NCBI GenBank assembly: GCA_964602415.1 | Contig: CAZRQL010000009.1 | Coordinates: 37,291-101,290, forward strand | Direction of reading: 5' to 3' | DNA length: 64,000 bases | DNA from: CAZRQL01 sp964602415 | GTDB lineage: Bacteria; Bacteroidota; Bacteroidia; Cytophagales; Flammeovirgaceae | In this document: positions 34,022-42,286 of the stretch, piece by piece | How the letters are laid out: each line of letters begins with the position of its first letter | Numbering within the stretch: position 1 is the stretch's first letter | The notes under the pieces: model-generated | What the model was told of the DNA's origin: nothing | The model's database searches: none | The model's input: only the letters and a program-made list of their open reading frames with translations | Position numbers and translations under genes: made by a program

Positions 34022-35896
34022 ATGAGATTTGAGTATGATATTATAGTAGTGGGGGCTGGGCACGCAGGCTGTGAAGCGGCGCATTCGTCTGCAAAAATGG
34101 GGTCAAAAACCCTCTTGATAACCATGAATATGCAAACCATTGCCCAAATGAGTTGCAATCCCGCTATGGGCGGAGTCGGAAAAGGACAAATTATTCGAGA
34201 AATTGATGCATTGGGTGGGATGTCCGGCTTAGTCTCAGATGAATCCATGATACAGTTTAGGATGTTAAATAGCTCCAAAGGGCCTGCTATGTGGTCTCCA
34301 AGAACCCAAAACGACCGAGTTTTATTTGCCCAAAAATGGAGAAAGAAACTCGAAGAAAATCAAAATCTTGATATTTGGCAAGAAATGGTTGGCGAGATTA
34401 CAATTGACAAGGGTAGGGTAACCGGAGTAAGAACCCCTTTAGGCATAGAATTTAGTGCAAAAGCGGTAATCCTAACCAGTGGGACGTTTTTAAATGGCAT
34501 CATTCACGTGGGAGATAAAAAGTTTGGCGGGGGTAGGACAGGGGAAAAAAGTGCCACAGGACTAACAGAACAGCTTGTAAGTCTTGGCTTTGAAGCTGGT
34601 CGGATGAAAACAGGAACTCCACCCAGGCTGGATGGCAGAAGTATCAACTACAAAATACTTGAGGAACAAAAAGGAGACGAAAACCCCTCAAAATTCTCTT
34701 TCCTTGCAGAGACAAAGCCTTTAACTATACAAAAATCTTGCTACATCGCTTATACCAACGAAAAAGTTCATGAAGAACTCAAAAAGGGGTTTCACCTTTC
34801 ACCTATGTTCAACGGAGATATACAAGGCAGAGGCCCAAGATACTGTCCCTCAATTGAGGATAAAATCAACCGTTTTTCGGACAGAGACAGGCATCAACTC
34901 TTTATTGAACCAGAGGGCTGGGATACGGTAGAAATTTACGTGAATGGATTCTCATCTTCTTTACCTTTTGAGACACAGTACAAAGCCATCAGAAAAGTCG
35001 AAGGGCTTGAAAACGCTGTGATGTACCGACCCGGGTATGCCATAGAATACGACTATTTCCCGCCTACACAGCTTTCACTATCTTTGGAAACAAAGTTAAT
35101 AGAGAACCTCTTTTTTGCGGGGCAAATCAACGGAACAACCGGATACGAAGAAGCGGCATGTCAAGGACTAATTGCCGGAATTAATGCACACAGAAAAATC
35201 AATGGCTTGGATGCGTTGGTATTAGATCGGTCTCAAGCCTACATAGGTGTCTTGATTGATGACTTGGTAACAAAAGGGACAGATGAACCTTATCGGATGT
35301 TCACTTCAAGGGCTGAGTACAGAATTTTGCTGCGCCAAGACAATGCAGATTTGAGACTCACCAAAATAGGTCATGAAATAGGCTTGGCTGATGATAAGCG
35401 GCACAAAGCATTGCTAAAAAAAGAGGAACAAATAAGTAAAATAGTCAAATTTATCAAATCAAATTCTTTGACTCCTGAAAATAGCACCGGCTATTTTGAA
35501 AAAATAGGATCACAGCCTCTTAACTATAAAATGCCATTAGATGCTATTCTTAGAAGACCGGAGATTACAATCGAAAACATTGCCGAGCTAACGAACAAAG
35601 ATTTCTTTGAAGAATTTAGCCAAGAAGCGATAGAAGAAGCAGAAATACAAATCAAATACGAGGCTTACATGGAAAAAGAAGAAAAAAATGTTCAAAAGCT
35701 TCAGAAAAGTGATTTTGTAAAAATACCAAGCGATTTTGATTATTCGTCTATATCCGCTATTTCTGCCGAATCACGAGAAAAATTAGAAAAACTGAAACCA
35801 CAAAATCTTGGACAAGCCTCCAGAATAAGCGGTATCAGCCCTTCAGATATAACAATCCTACTTATGTATATTGAAAAACAAAAACAAACAGTTTGA
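34022..35896 (+). CDS. mnmG: tRNA uridine-5-carboxymethylaminomethyl modification enzyme MnmG (GidA)
   Basis: MnmG, with MnmE, installs the 5-carboxymethylaminomethyl group on the wobble uridine of certain tRNAs, using FAD. The 624-residue length is normal. The N-terminal FAD motif is IIVVGAGHAGCEAA (about 8-21), followed by the conserved SCNPAMGGVGKGQI (about 44-57). Next come GTFLNGIIHVG, the strongly conserved GRMKTGTPPRLDGR, and GTTGYEEAACQGL. The C-terminal tRNA-binding region ends with ASRISGISPSDITIL. The ATG at 34022 is taken over a TTG two codons upstream. The stop and the next start share bases (TGATG), coupling it to the reductase-like gene. Confidence 0.97.
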   Translation: MRFEYDIIVVGAGHAGCEAAHSSAKMGSKTLLITMNMQTIAQMSCNPAMGGVGKGQIIREIDALGGMSGLVSDESMIQFRMLNSSKGPAMWSPRTQNDRVLFAQKWRKKLEENQNLDIWQEMVGEITIDKGRVTGVRTPLGIEFSAKAVILTSGTFLNGIIHVGDKKFGGGRTGEKSATGLTEQLVSLGFEAGRMKTGTPPRLDGRSINYKILEEQKGDENPSKFSFLAETKPLTIQKSCYIAYTNEKVHEELKKGFHLSPMFNGDIQGRGPRYCPSIEDKINRFSDRDRHQLFIEPEGWDTVEIYVNGFSSSLPFETQYKAIRKVEGLENAVMYRPGYAIEYDYFPPTQLSLSLETKLIENLFFAGQINGTTGYEEAACQGLIAGINAHRKINGLDALVLDRSQAYIGVLIDDLVTKGTDEPYRMFTSRAEYRILLRQDNADLRLTKIGHEIGLADDKRHKALLKKEEQISKIVKFIKSNSLTPENSTGYFEKIGSQPLNYKMPLDAILRRPEITIENIAELTNKDFFEEFSQEAIEEAEIQIKYEAYMEKEEKNVQKLQKSDFVKIPSDFDYSSISAISAESREKLEKLKPQNLGQASRISGISPSDITILLMYIEKQKQTV

Positions 35897-37125
35897 TGAA
35901 TATTCGGCAAGATGTAGTCATCGTAGGAGCGGGGCCTGCCGGTTGCATGGCCTCTCTAATGCTATCCAAACACAAAATATCACATATCATAATAGATAAA
36001 GAAGAATTTCCAAGAGAAAAAATCTGTGGGGATGGACAAACAACAGCATGCTTTACATTTTTAGAGCAGGTGCTGCCAAATTTCTACAATGAATTAATTG
36101 ATAATAAAGAATTTGTACACCAAGTAGATGGTGTGAGTAGTGTGTTTGAAGATGGAAAACGAATTACTTTAGATGTTTTACATCCTGTCAGAAAAGAAAA
36201 AATGATTGTTTGTAAAAGAGAATTTATTGATAATGAAATATTTAAAAAAATAAAAACCCCATATTCGGGAGTTTTGACAGGAACGAGATTGAGCAAAGTA
36301 GAACGTGTGGGCGAAAAAATAAAACTGCAAATCTCTACGCAACAACAAAGTAAAATAATCGAAAGTAAAGTAATTATCGCGGCAGACGGAGAACGATCTA
36401 TTGTGGCAAAAGCCTTGGGAAAATTGAAGAGGGACGAAAATAAATACGCCTACTCTCTGCGCTGCTACTATGAAAATGTAGTGCCTTTCAGGGATAATAA
36501 GTATTTCGAACTATTTGAGGCTAAGCAAATAAAAGGTTGCGGATATTTTTGGATATTTCCCATGACAAACAATACCTATAATGTCGGCTATGGAGTGGAT
36601 GCGAGCCTTACCTTAGTAAAAGAAAAAGATTTGAGAGCGTTGTTCTATGAAATACTGGAAACAAGCCCCTCGATAAAAGAACGCTTCAGAGAAGCGCGGC
36701 AAGTATCAAAATTAGTGGGGTGGGGTATTCCATTTGGTTGCGAAAAACAAAAACTTTTTGGCGATGGATTTATCCTGACCGGAGATGCAGCACAACTGGC
36801 CAATCCTATAACAGGAGAAGGGTTCTCACAAGCACTATGTAGCGGCAAATACGCCGCACTGACCGTAATTGAGGCCATCAAAAAAAATGATTTTAGTGCG
36901 AAAACGCTTTCCGGCTACCAAAAAATAATAGTCAAAAAAATAATCAATGAAAGCAAGCAATATGAAAAGGTTGCCAACATTATTTTAAATACATCATTGG
37001 GGAAGAAAATAACGCAAAAAGTAGCCCAGTCAGAGAAGCTACAGCAAGAGTTTTCTCAAAGACTGCCACCTACAAAAGCAAACTGGCATCTGCTCGCTTG
37101 GTCTATTTTAAAATCTTGCATATAA
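35896..37125 (+). CDS. Geranylgeranyl-reductase-family FAD-dependent oxidoreductase
   Basis: This 409-residue flavoprotein has the FAD fingerprint VIVGAGPAGCMAS (about 8-20), the PREKICGDGQ segment (about 40-49), and the C-terminal FAD loop GDAAQLANPITGEGFSQAL (about 296-314). This is the geranylgeranyl reductase (GGR) and related monooxygenase family, acting on isoprenoid chains or aromatic lipids. The downstream gene is a phytoene/squalene synthase, so an isoprenoid or carotenoid substrate is likely. Its start overlaps the mnmG stop (TGATG), an unusual coupling between tRNA modification and lipid metabolism. The exact reaction cannot be read from the sequence. Confidence 0.87.
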   Translation: MNIRQDVVIVGAGPAGCMASLMLSKHKISHIIIDKEEFPREKICGDGQTTACFTFLEQVLPNFYNELIDNKEFVHQVDGVSSVFEDGKRITLDVLHPVRKEKMIVCKREFIDNEIFKKIKTPYSGVLTGTRLSKVERVGEKIKLQISTQQQSKIIESKVIIAADGERSIVAKALGKLKRDENKYAYSLRCYYENVVPFRDNKYFELFEAKQIKGCGYFWIFPMTNNTYNVGYGVDASLTLVKEKDLRALFYEILETSPSIKERFREARQVSKLVGWGIPFGCEKQKLFGDGFILTGDAAQLANPITGEGFSQALCSGKYAALTVIEAIKKNDFSAKTLSGYQKIIVKKIINESKQYEKVANIILNTSLGKKITQKVAQSEKLQQEFSQRLPPTKANWHLLAWSILKSCI

Positions 37126-37196
37126 AGAATATAAGATGTAGGTTTAAACAAATACATTTCGTCTTTTAAAGAGTTATACAACTTTTTTGTCAAGCG

Positions 37197-38036
37197 ATGA
37201 AGCACATTTTTGACGAAATTTCCAATCTCTGCAGCAAGGTTACCACAAAAAAATACAGTACCTCATTCAGTTCGGCAATTTCTGTATTGAACCCAAAACT
37301 TCACCAGCCTATCTACAATATCTATGGATTTGTTAGAGTAGCTGATGAGATAGTGGACAGTTTTCATGGTTTTGACAAACTGGACTTGCTCAATCGTTTC
37401 GAAGAAGATACGTTTTTGGCAATAAAACAAAGAATAAGTACAAACCCGATTCTCAATAGTTTCCAACAAGTCATCAATTCTTACAATGTTGACCATGAGC
37501 TAATTAGGACATTCCTAAGGAGCATGAGGATGGATTTGGATAAAAAAACCTATAACCACACCGAATACAAGGAGTACATACTGGGATCTGCAGAAGTCGT
37601 AGGCTTGATGTGCCTTAAAGTATTCGTAAACGGAGATGAAAAAGCATATAACGAACTTAAAGAAGATGCCATGAGTTTAGGTGCGGCATTTCAAAAAGTA
37701 AACTTCCTTAGAGACCTTCAAGCAGATTACAAGGTGTTGGGTAGAACCTATTTCCCAACAGTCAACATAGAAACACTTGACTTGGAAACCCGCTTGGCAA
37801 TAGAAAATGATATCGAACATGATTTCAATTGCGCTTTGAGAGGCATCAGAAAATTACCCGCAGAAGCTCGGTTTGGAGTTTACCTTGCTTACAGGTATTA
37901 CCGCAGACTATTTGATAAAATTAAGCGAACCCCGAGTCCTGTTTTGTTGAAAAAACGCGTTAGAATCTCAAATCCAAGCAAAATCGTTCTATACTTCCGC
38001 ACCAAAGTCAACTATTCGTTCGCCGGAGTACTGTAA
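37197..38036 (+). CDS. crtB: Phytoene/squalene synthase family protein (CrtB-like)
   Basis: This 279-residue all-helical prenyl synthase condenses two prenyl diphosphates head to head; phytoene from geranylgeranyl diphosphate is the likely product. Substrate and magnesium motifs are ADEIVD (the first DxxxD-type motif, about 48-53) and NFLRDLQADY (the second, about 165-174), followed by GRTYFP. It follows the GGR-like gene by 71 bp. The desaturase crtI and cyclase genes are not in the window, so the rest of the carotenoid pathway must be elsewhere. Squalene or dehydrosqualene as product cannot be excluded. Confidence 0.88.
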   Translation: MKHIFDEISNLCSKVTTKKYSTSFSSAISVLNPKLHQPIYNIYGFVRVADEIVDSFHGFDKLDLLNRFEEDTFLAIKQRISTNPILNSFQQVINSYNVDHELIRTFLRSMRMDLDKKTYNHTEYKEYILGSAEVVGLMCLKVFVNGDEKAYNELKEDAMSLGAAFQKVNFLRDLQADYKVLGRTYFPTVNIETLDLETRLAIENDIEHDFNCALRGIRKLPAEARFGVYLAYRYYRRLFDKIKRTPSPVLLKKRVRISNPSKIVLYFRTKVNYSFAGVL

Positions 38037-38057
38037 TTTGTTGCATATTGCAACAAA
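38037..38057. repeat. Perfect inverted repeat between crtB and the exonuclease gene
   Basis: Two 9-bp arms (TTTGTTGCA at 38037-38045 and TGCAACAAA at 38049-38057) flank a 3-bp centre TAT. It begins immediately after the crtB stop and ends 12 bp before the next ATG. It has no T run after it on the plus strand, so it fits an operator or processing hairpin better than a strong terminator. Confidence 0.5.
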
Positions 38058-38069
38058 AATTGCTTATCC

Positions 38070-38672
38070 ATGCCTTTTCTTTCTTTAGATTTAGAAATGA
38101 GTGGTCCTGAGCCGGGATGGAACGAAATCATCCAAATTGGTGCAGTTTTGCTCGACGACAATTGGAATGAACTCAGTGAATTCCTCCAGAATGTATATCC
38201 TGAAAATCACGATGCTTTTTCGGTCTCCTCTCAAAAAATACACGGCCTCTCACTCGATGATTTAGAAGACGCACCTATGATTTATGATGTGCTCCCCGAG
38301 TTTGAGCAATGGGCTTGCCAAACACTAAACCGTACATGGATAAGCGAAAAAGCACCACTGACAGATTTGATTATTTGCGGCCAATCCATATTGTCTGACA
38401 TTGCCTTCTTGCAATATTCATATAGGCACGAAAAAATGAAATGGCCTTTTTCTTACAAACTTTTGGAATTGTTTTCAGTCAGTCATTACGCTTTCAAAAT
38501 TTTAGAAAATAACGGTAAAACTGCACCCAAACAAAGAGGACTGGGTGCAGTGGCAAGTTTTTTTAATCTCACTCGTGAAGAACAAACCCACAATGCTTTG
38601 GAGGATGCCAAACTATCGGCTGCCTGCTTTAGAGAATTGTACGCATTGACAAAAAAAATGACCATCCAATGA
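38070..38672 (+). CDS. DEDDh 3'-5' exonuclease
   Basis: This 200-residue exonuclease of the DnaQ/RNase T superfamily shows motif Exo I as SLDLEMSG (about 5-12, paired acidic residues), a middle aspartate in SILSDIAFL (Exo II), and the Exo III motif HNALEDAK (His about 174, Asp about 179). It could act on RNA ends or single-stranded DNA; the DLEMSG-type start is reminiscent of oligoribonuclease, whose family is not otherwise seen here. Its stop overlaps the tyrS start (ATGA), so the two are coupled. Confidence 0.88.
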   Translation: MPFLSLDLEMSGPEPGWNEIIQIGAVLLDDNWNELSEFLQNVYPENHDAFSVSSQKIHGLSLDDLEDAPMIYDVLPEFEQWACQTLNRTWISEKAPLTDLIICGQSILSDIAFLQYSYRHEKMKWPFSYKLLELFSVSHYAFKILENNGKTAPKQRGLGAVASFFNLTREEQTHNALEDAKLSAACFRELYALTKKMTIQ

Positions 38673-39949
38673 AAAAAGACTTCATCGAAGAGCTAAAATG
38701 GCGTGGACTACTACAAGACCAAACGCCTGATACACAGGTACAACTGAACAAAGAAATTACTGCCGGATACGTAGGATTTGACCCGACAGCCGATTCCTTA
38801 CACATAGGAAACATGGTTCCTATTATGCTTCTGGTACATTTGCAAAACTGCGGCCATAAACCTGTGGCTTTGGTAGGCGGCGCAACGGGTATGGTAGGCG
38901 ACCCTTCCGGAAAATCGGAGGAAAGAAAATTTTTGGACGAAGAGCAACTGCTTTACAATCAGAAATGTATCTCTCAACAACTCCAATCTTTTCTAAAATT
39001 TGATTGCGGTGAAAATTCAGCCCAAGTGCTCAACAACTACGAGTGGTTTAAAGAGTTTGGCTTCTTAGATTTTTTGCGTAAAGTTGGCAAGCACATCACC
39101 GTAAATTACATGATGTCAAAAGATTCTGTAAAAAAGAGATTGGAAACGGGTATATCATTTACAGAGTTTTCCTACCAGATTTTACAGGGCTATGACTTTT
39201 ATTACCTCAACCGCAACCACAACGTAAAGTTGCAAATGGGAGGCTCTGACCAATGGGGTAACATCACAACCGGAACAGAATTGATCAGAAGGATGGGAGG
39301 AGGCGAAGCATACGCCGTCACTGCCCCCTTGCTCACCAAAGCAGACGGTAGTAAATTTGGAAAAAGTGAGTCGGGAAATATCTGGTTAGACCCCAAAAAG
39401 ACATCCGCATACAAATTTTATCAGTTTTGGCTCAATATAGAGGATAAAGAAATCGCAAAAATAAACCGCATCTTTTCACTCAAGAGCAAAGAAGAAATCG
39501 AAGAAATCGAAATTAGACACCATGAGGCTCCTCATGACAGGGCACTACAAAAAGCTCTGGCCGAAGAACTTACAAAAAGACTGCACGGGCAATCAGCTTT
39601 AGATAAAGCCAAAATGGCATCGGAAATTTTATTTGGCAAGAGCGAAGCAAACTTTGAAGACTTGGGTGAACAAATGTTTTTGGAAGTCTTTGAAGGAATC
39701 GTCAAAACAAAGCTGCAAACTGGTATGCCTCAAGACTTTATGGAGTTTCTTGCACCGGCTACCCAAAACACAATCTTCCCCTCAAAGGCAGAGGCACGAA
39801 AAATGATAGAAAGCGGAGGGGTAAGTATAAACAGAAAAAAAATCTCAAAAACTGAGAACCCCGCCGACATACAGCCCATATTTGGTAAATATTACGTAGT
39901 CCAAAAGGGAAAAAAGAATTATTTTCTTGTAGAGAAAGACAACCTCTAA
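38669..39949 (+). CDS. tyrS: Tyrosyl-tRNA synthetase
   Basis: TyrS charges tRNA-Tyr with tyrosine. The 426-residue length is normal for the bacterial TyrRS type. Signatures are GFDPTADSLHIGN (class I HIGH-type motif, about 36-48), QMGGSDQWGN (about 190-199) and KFGKSESG (KMSKS-type motif, about 229-236). The C-terminal S4 RNA-binding domain contains RKMIESGGVSINRKKI. The ATG overlaps the exonuclease stop. An rluD-like gene follows after 16 bp. Confidence 0.97.
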   Translation: MKKDFIEELKWRGLLQDQTPDTQVQLNKEITAGYVGFDPTADSLHIGNMVPIMLLVHLQNCGHKPVALVGGATGMVGDPSGKSEERKFLDEEQLLYNQKCISQQLQSFLKFDCGENSAQVLNNYEWFKEFGFLDFLRKVGKHITVNYMMSKDSVKKRLETGISFTEFSYQILQGYDFYYLNRNHNVKLQMGGSDQWGNITTGTELIRRMGGGEAYAVTAPLLTKADGSKFGKSESGNIWLDPKKTSAYKFYQFWLNIEDKEIAKINRIFSLKSKEEIEEIEIRHHEAPHDRALQKALAEELTKRLHGQSALDKAKMASEILFGKSEANFEDLGEQMFLEVFEGIVKTKLQTGMPQDFMEFLAPATQNTIFPSKAEARKMIESGGVSINRKKISKTENPADIQPIFGKYYVVQKGKKNYFLVEKDNL

Positions 39950-39965
39950 CTCAAGAGAAATTTAT

Positions 39966-40970
39966 ATGACACAAAGTGAAGAGTTAGAGCCAATCGAGTT
40001 TTTGGAGATTATAGTGGACAAAGGTCAATCAACCATACGGTTGGATAAATTTTTATCACAAAAGATGGCACATGTTTCGCGTAATAAAATCCAAGAGGCC
40101 ATTGATGAAGATTTAATATTTGTCAACGAACAACCGGTCAAGGCCAGTTACAAAGTAAAACCACTTGACAAAATTGCTATTTACAGCTACAAAACCGCAG
40201 AAGAACACGAAATCCTACCGGAAGATATTCCTTTAAATATAGTTTTTGAGGATGAGTTCTTGGCGGTTGTCAACAAACCCCCTGACATGGTGGTGCACCC
40301 TGCCCACAAAAATTGGACGGGTACTTTGGTCAACGCATTGGCTTTCAGATATAAAGACTTGCCAACACACCGCAACGGAGAAAGTAAACCCGGGTTGGTA
40401 CACAGGATAGACAAAGACACTTCCGGGCTTATACTGGTCGCAAAAACAGAAGAAGCAATGGCTTTTTTGGCCAAACAATTTGCTGAGCACAGTATAGAGA
40501 GAAAATATCTGGCGCTGGTGTGGGGCGAACCCAAGCAGGATGCAGGAACCATAATAGCCCCCATAGCCCGAGACCCAAGAGACCGCCGCCTTTTCAGTGT
40601 AGCCGAAAATGGAAAACATGCCATCACCCACTACCAAGTGTTGGAAAAATTGCGTTATGTGACCTTGGTTGAGTGCAAGCTCGAAACAGGAAGAACGCAC
40701 CAAATTAGGGTGCACCTCAAGCACATAGGGCACACGCTGTTTGGGGACACAACCTACGGAGGCAACAAAATCTTGAAAGGTGAAGCCTTTAGCAAATACA
40801 AAACGTTTGTGGAAAACGCTTTACAAACCCTGCCTCGCCAAGCCTTGCACGCCAAAACATTAGGATTTATACATCCCAAAACAGGCGAAAAAATAATATT
40901 CGACAGTGAACTGCCTTTAGATTTTTTACAGTGTCTTGAAAAATGGCGAAATTACATCAAAACACGCTAA
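39966..40970 (+). CDS. rluD: RluD-type 23S rRNA pseudouridine synthase
   Basis: This 334-residue RluA-family pseudouridine synthase has an N-terminal S4 domain (RLDKFLSQKM, about 25-34) and the catalytic motif VHRIDKDTSGL (about 144-154, catalytic aspartate in RIDKDTSG). Later motifs are RKYLAL, GRTHQIRVHL and GDTTYGG. RluD modifies helix 69 of 23S rRNA; assignment to RluD rather than RluC rests on general layout. It is followed by rarA after 6 bp, in a long co-directional run. Confidence 0.92.
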   Translation: MTQSEELEPIEFLEIIVDKGQSTIRLDKFLSQKMAHVSRNKIQEAIDEDLIFVNEQPVKASYKVKPLDKIAIYSYKTAEEHEILPEDIPLNIVFEDEFLAVVNKPPDMVVHPAHKNWTGTLVNALAFRYKDLPTHRNGESKPGLVHRIDKDTSGLILVAKTEEAMAFLAKQFAEHSIERKYLALVWGEPKQDAGTIIAPIARDPRDRRLFSVAENGKHAITHYQVLEKLRYVTLVECKLETGRTHQIRVHLKHIGHTLFGDTTYGGNKILKGEAFSKYKTFVENALQTLPRQALHAKTLGFIHPKTGEKIIFDSELPLDFLQCLEKWRNYIKTR

Positions 40971-40976
40971 AAATTC

Positions 40977-42248
40977 ATGACAGCATCACTATTTGAGCAA
41001 AAAAAGCCTTTGGCAGAAAGAATGCGGCCTAAAAATTTAGACCAATATATCGGCCAAGAGCATGTGTTAGAGCTGGTCAAAAAAATGACTGATTCAGGAA
41101 ATTTGCCTTCTATGATACTTTGGGGACCAGCAGGAGTAGGAAAAACGACTTTAGCGCAACTATTGTGCACACAAACTAAACGGAGTTTTTTTGCGTTAAG
41201 CGCGATAAATGTTGGGGTAAAAGAAGTCAGGGAGGTTATCGAAAAAGCAAGTTACCAACAAGGTACAGTGCTATTTATTGACGAGATACACCGATTCAAC
41301 AAATCGCAGCAGGATGCTCTTTTGGGAGCGGTTGAAAAAGGAATCATTGTTTTAATCGGAGCAACTACAGAAAATCCATCTTTTGAAATAAACTCTGCAC
41401 TGCTTTCCCGTTGTCAAACCTACATATTGAAGCCGCTCGAAAATGTTCATATCGAAAAAATAATCCGCCGCGCGCTAAAAGAAGATGAATACCTCAAAGA
41501 AAAACCTTACCGGCTGGCGCAAACCGATATTTTGTACCAACTAAGCAACGGAGATGCGCGTAAAGCCCTGAATATCTTGGAAACGGCTGTTGCGCTGTTG
41601 GAAGAAAAACAGATTGAAATAACTCCTGAACTGATTGAAAAAGCCACACAACAAATCGTTCTGAACTACGACAAAGATGGTGAACAACACTATGACATCA
41701 TTTCGGCTTTTATCAAATCAATCAGGGGAAGCGATCCCAACGCCGCCATTTATTACTTGGCAAGGATGGTAGAAGCGGGCGAAGACCCAAAATTCATAGC
41801 GAGAAGAATGTTGATTTTGGCCAGTGAAGATATAGGTAACGCCAATCCTACCGCGCTTGTTCTTGCGACAGCTTGTTTTCAAGCCGTTAGCTTTATTGGC
41901 TTTCCTGAGGCACGCATCACGCTGGCTCAAACGGTGGCTTACCTTGCAGCCAGCCCCAAAAGCAACGCCTCCTATACAGCCATCGAAAAAGGCTTAGAAA
42001 TCGTGCGCAAGACAGGCGATCAACCTGTGCCCCTACACCTAAGAAATGCACCTACAAAGCTGATGAAGGATGTAGGGTATGGAGAAAACTACCAATACGC
42101 CCATGATTTTGAGGGCAATTTTATAGACCAAGAGTTTATGCCCGATAAGTTGAGAGGGCAAAAGATATACGACCCTTTGTCCACGGGTAGAGAAGGTGAG
42201 TTAAGAAGCTATCTAAGGCGTTGTTGGAAAGAAAAATACGGATACTAA
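40977..42248 (+). CDS. rarA: Replication-associated recombination protein RarA (MgsA)
   Basis: This 423-residue AAA+ ATPase acts at stalled replication forks with single-stranded DNA-binding protein. It begins with PLAERMRPKNLDQYIGQEH, the classical start. Walker A is GPAGVGKTTL (about 44-53), Walker B is LFIDEIHRFNKSQQDALL, and sensor 1 is IGATTENPSFE. The C-terminal tetramerisation region contains ASEDIGNANP and AERITLAQ-type sequence (EARITLAQTVAYLA). The comM/yifB homologue starts 38 bp downstream. Confidence 0.96.
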   Translation: MTASLFEQKKPLAERMRPKNLDQYIGQEHVLELVKKMTDSGNLPSMILWGPAGVGKTTLAQLLCTQTKRSFFALSAINVGVKEVREVIEKASYQQGTVLFIDEIHRFNKSQQDALLGAVEKGIIVLIGATTENPSFEINSALLSRCQTYILKPLENVHIEKIIRRALKEDEYLKEKPYRLAQTDILYQLSNGDARKALNILETAVALLEEKQIEITPELIEKATQQIVLNYDKDGEQHYDIISAFIKSIRGSDPNAAIYYLARMVEAGEDPKFIARRMLILASEDIGNANPTALVLATACFQAVSFIGFPEARITLAQTVAYLAASPKSNASYTAIEKGLEIVRKTGDQPVPLHLRNAPTKLMKDVGYGENYQYAHDFEGNFIDQEFMPDKLRGQKIYDPLSTGREGELRSYLRRCWKEKYGY

Positions 42249-42286
42249 GTATAAAATTATGGTTATTTTGCAAAATAAAAAACAGC

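Noticed and set aside
42221..42286. Upstream TTG start for the comM/yifB gene
   Set aside because: The extra 22 residues are not part of the family, which begins at the MIAK segment (42287).
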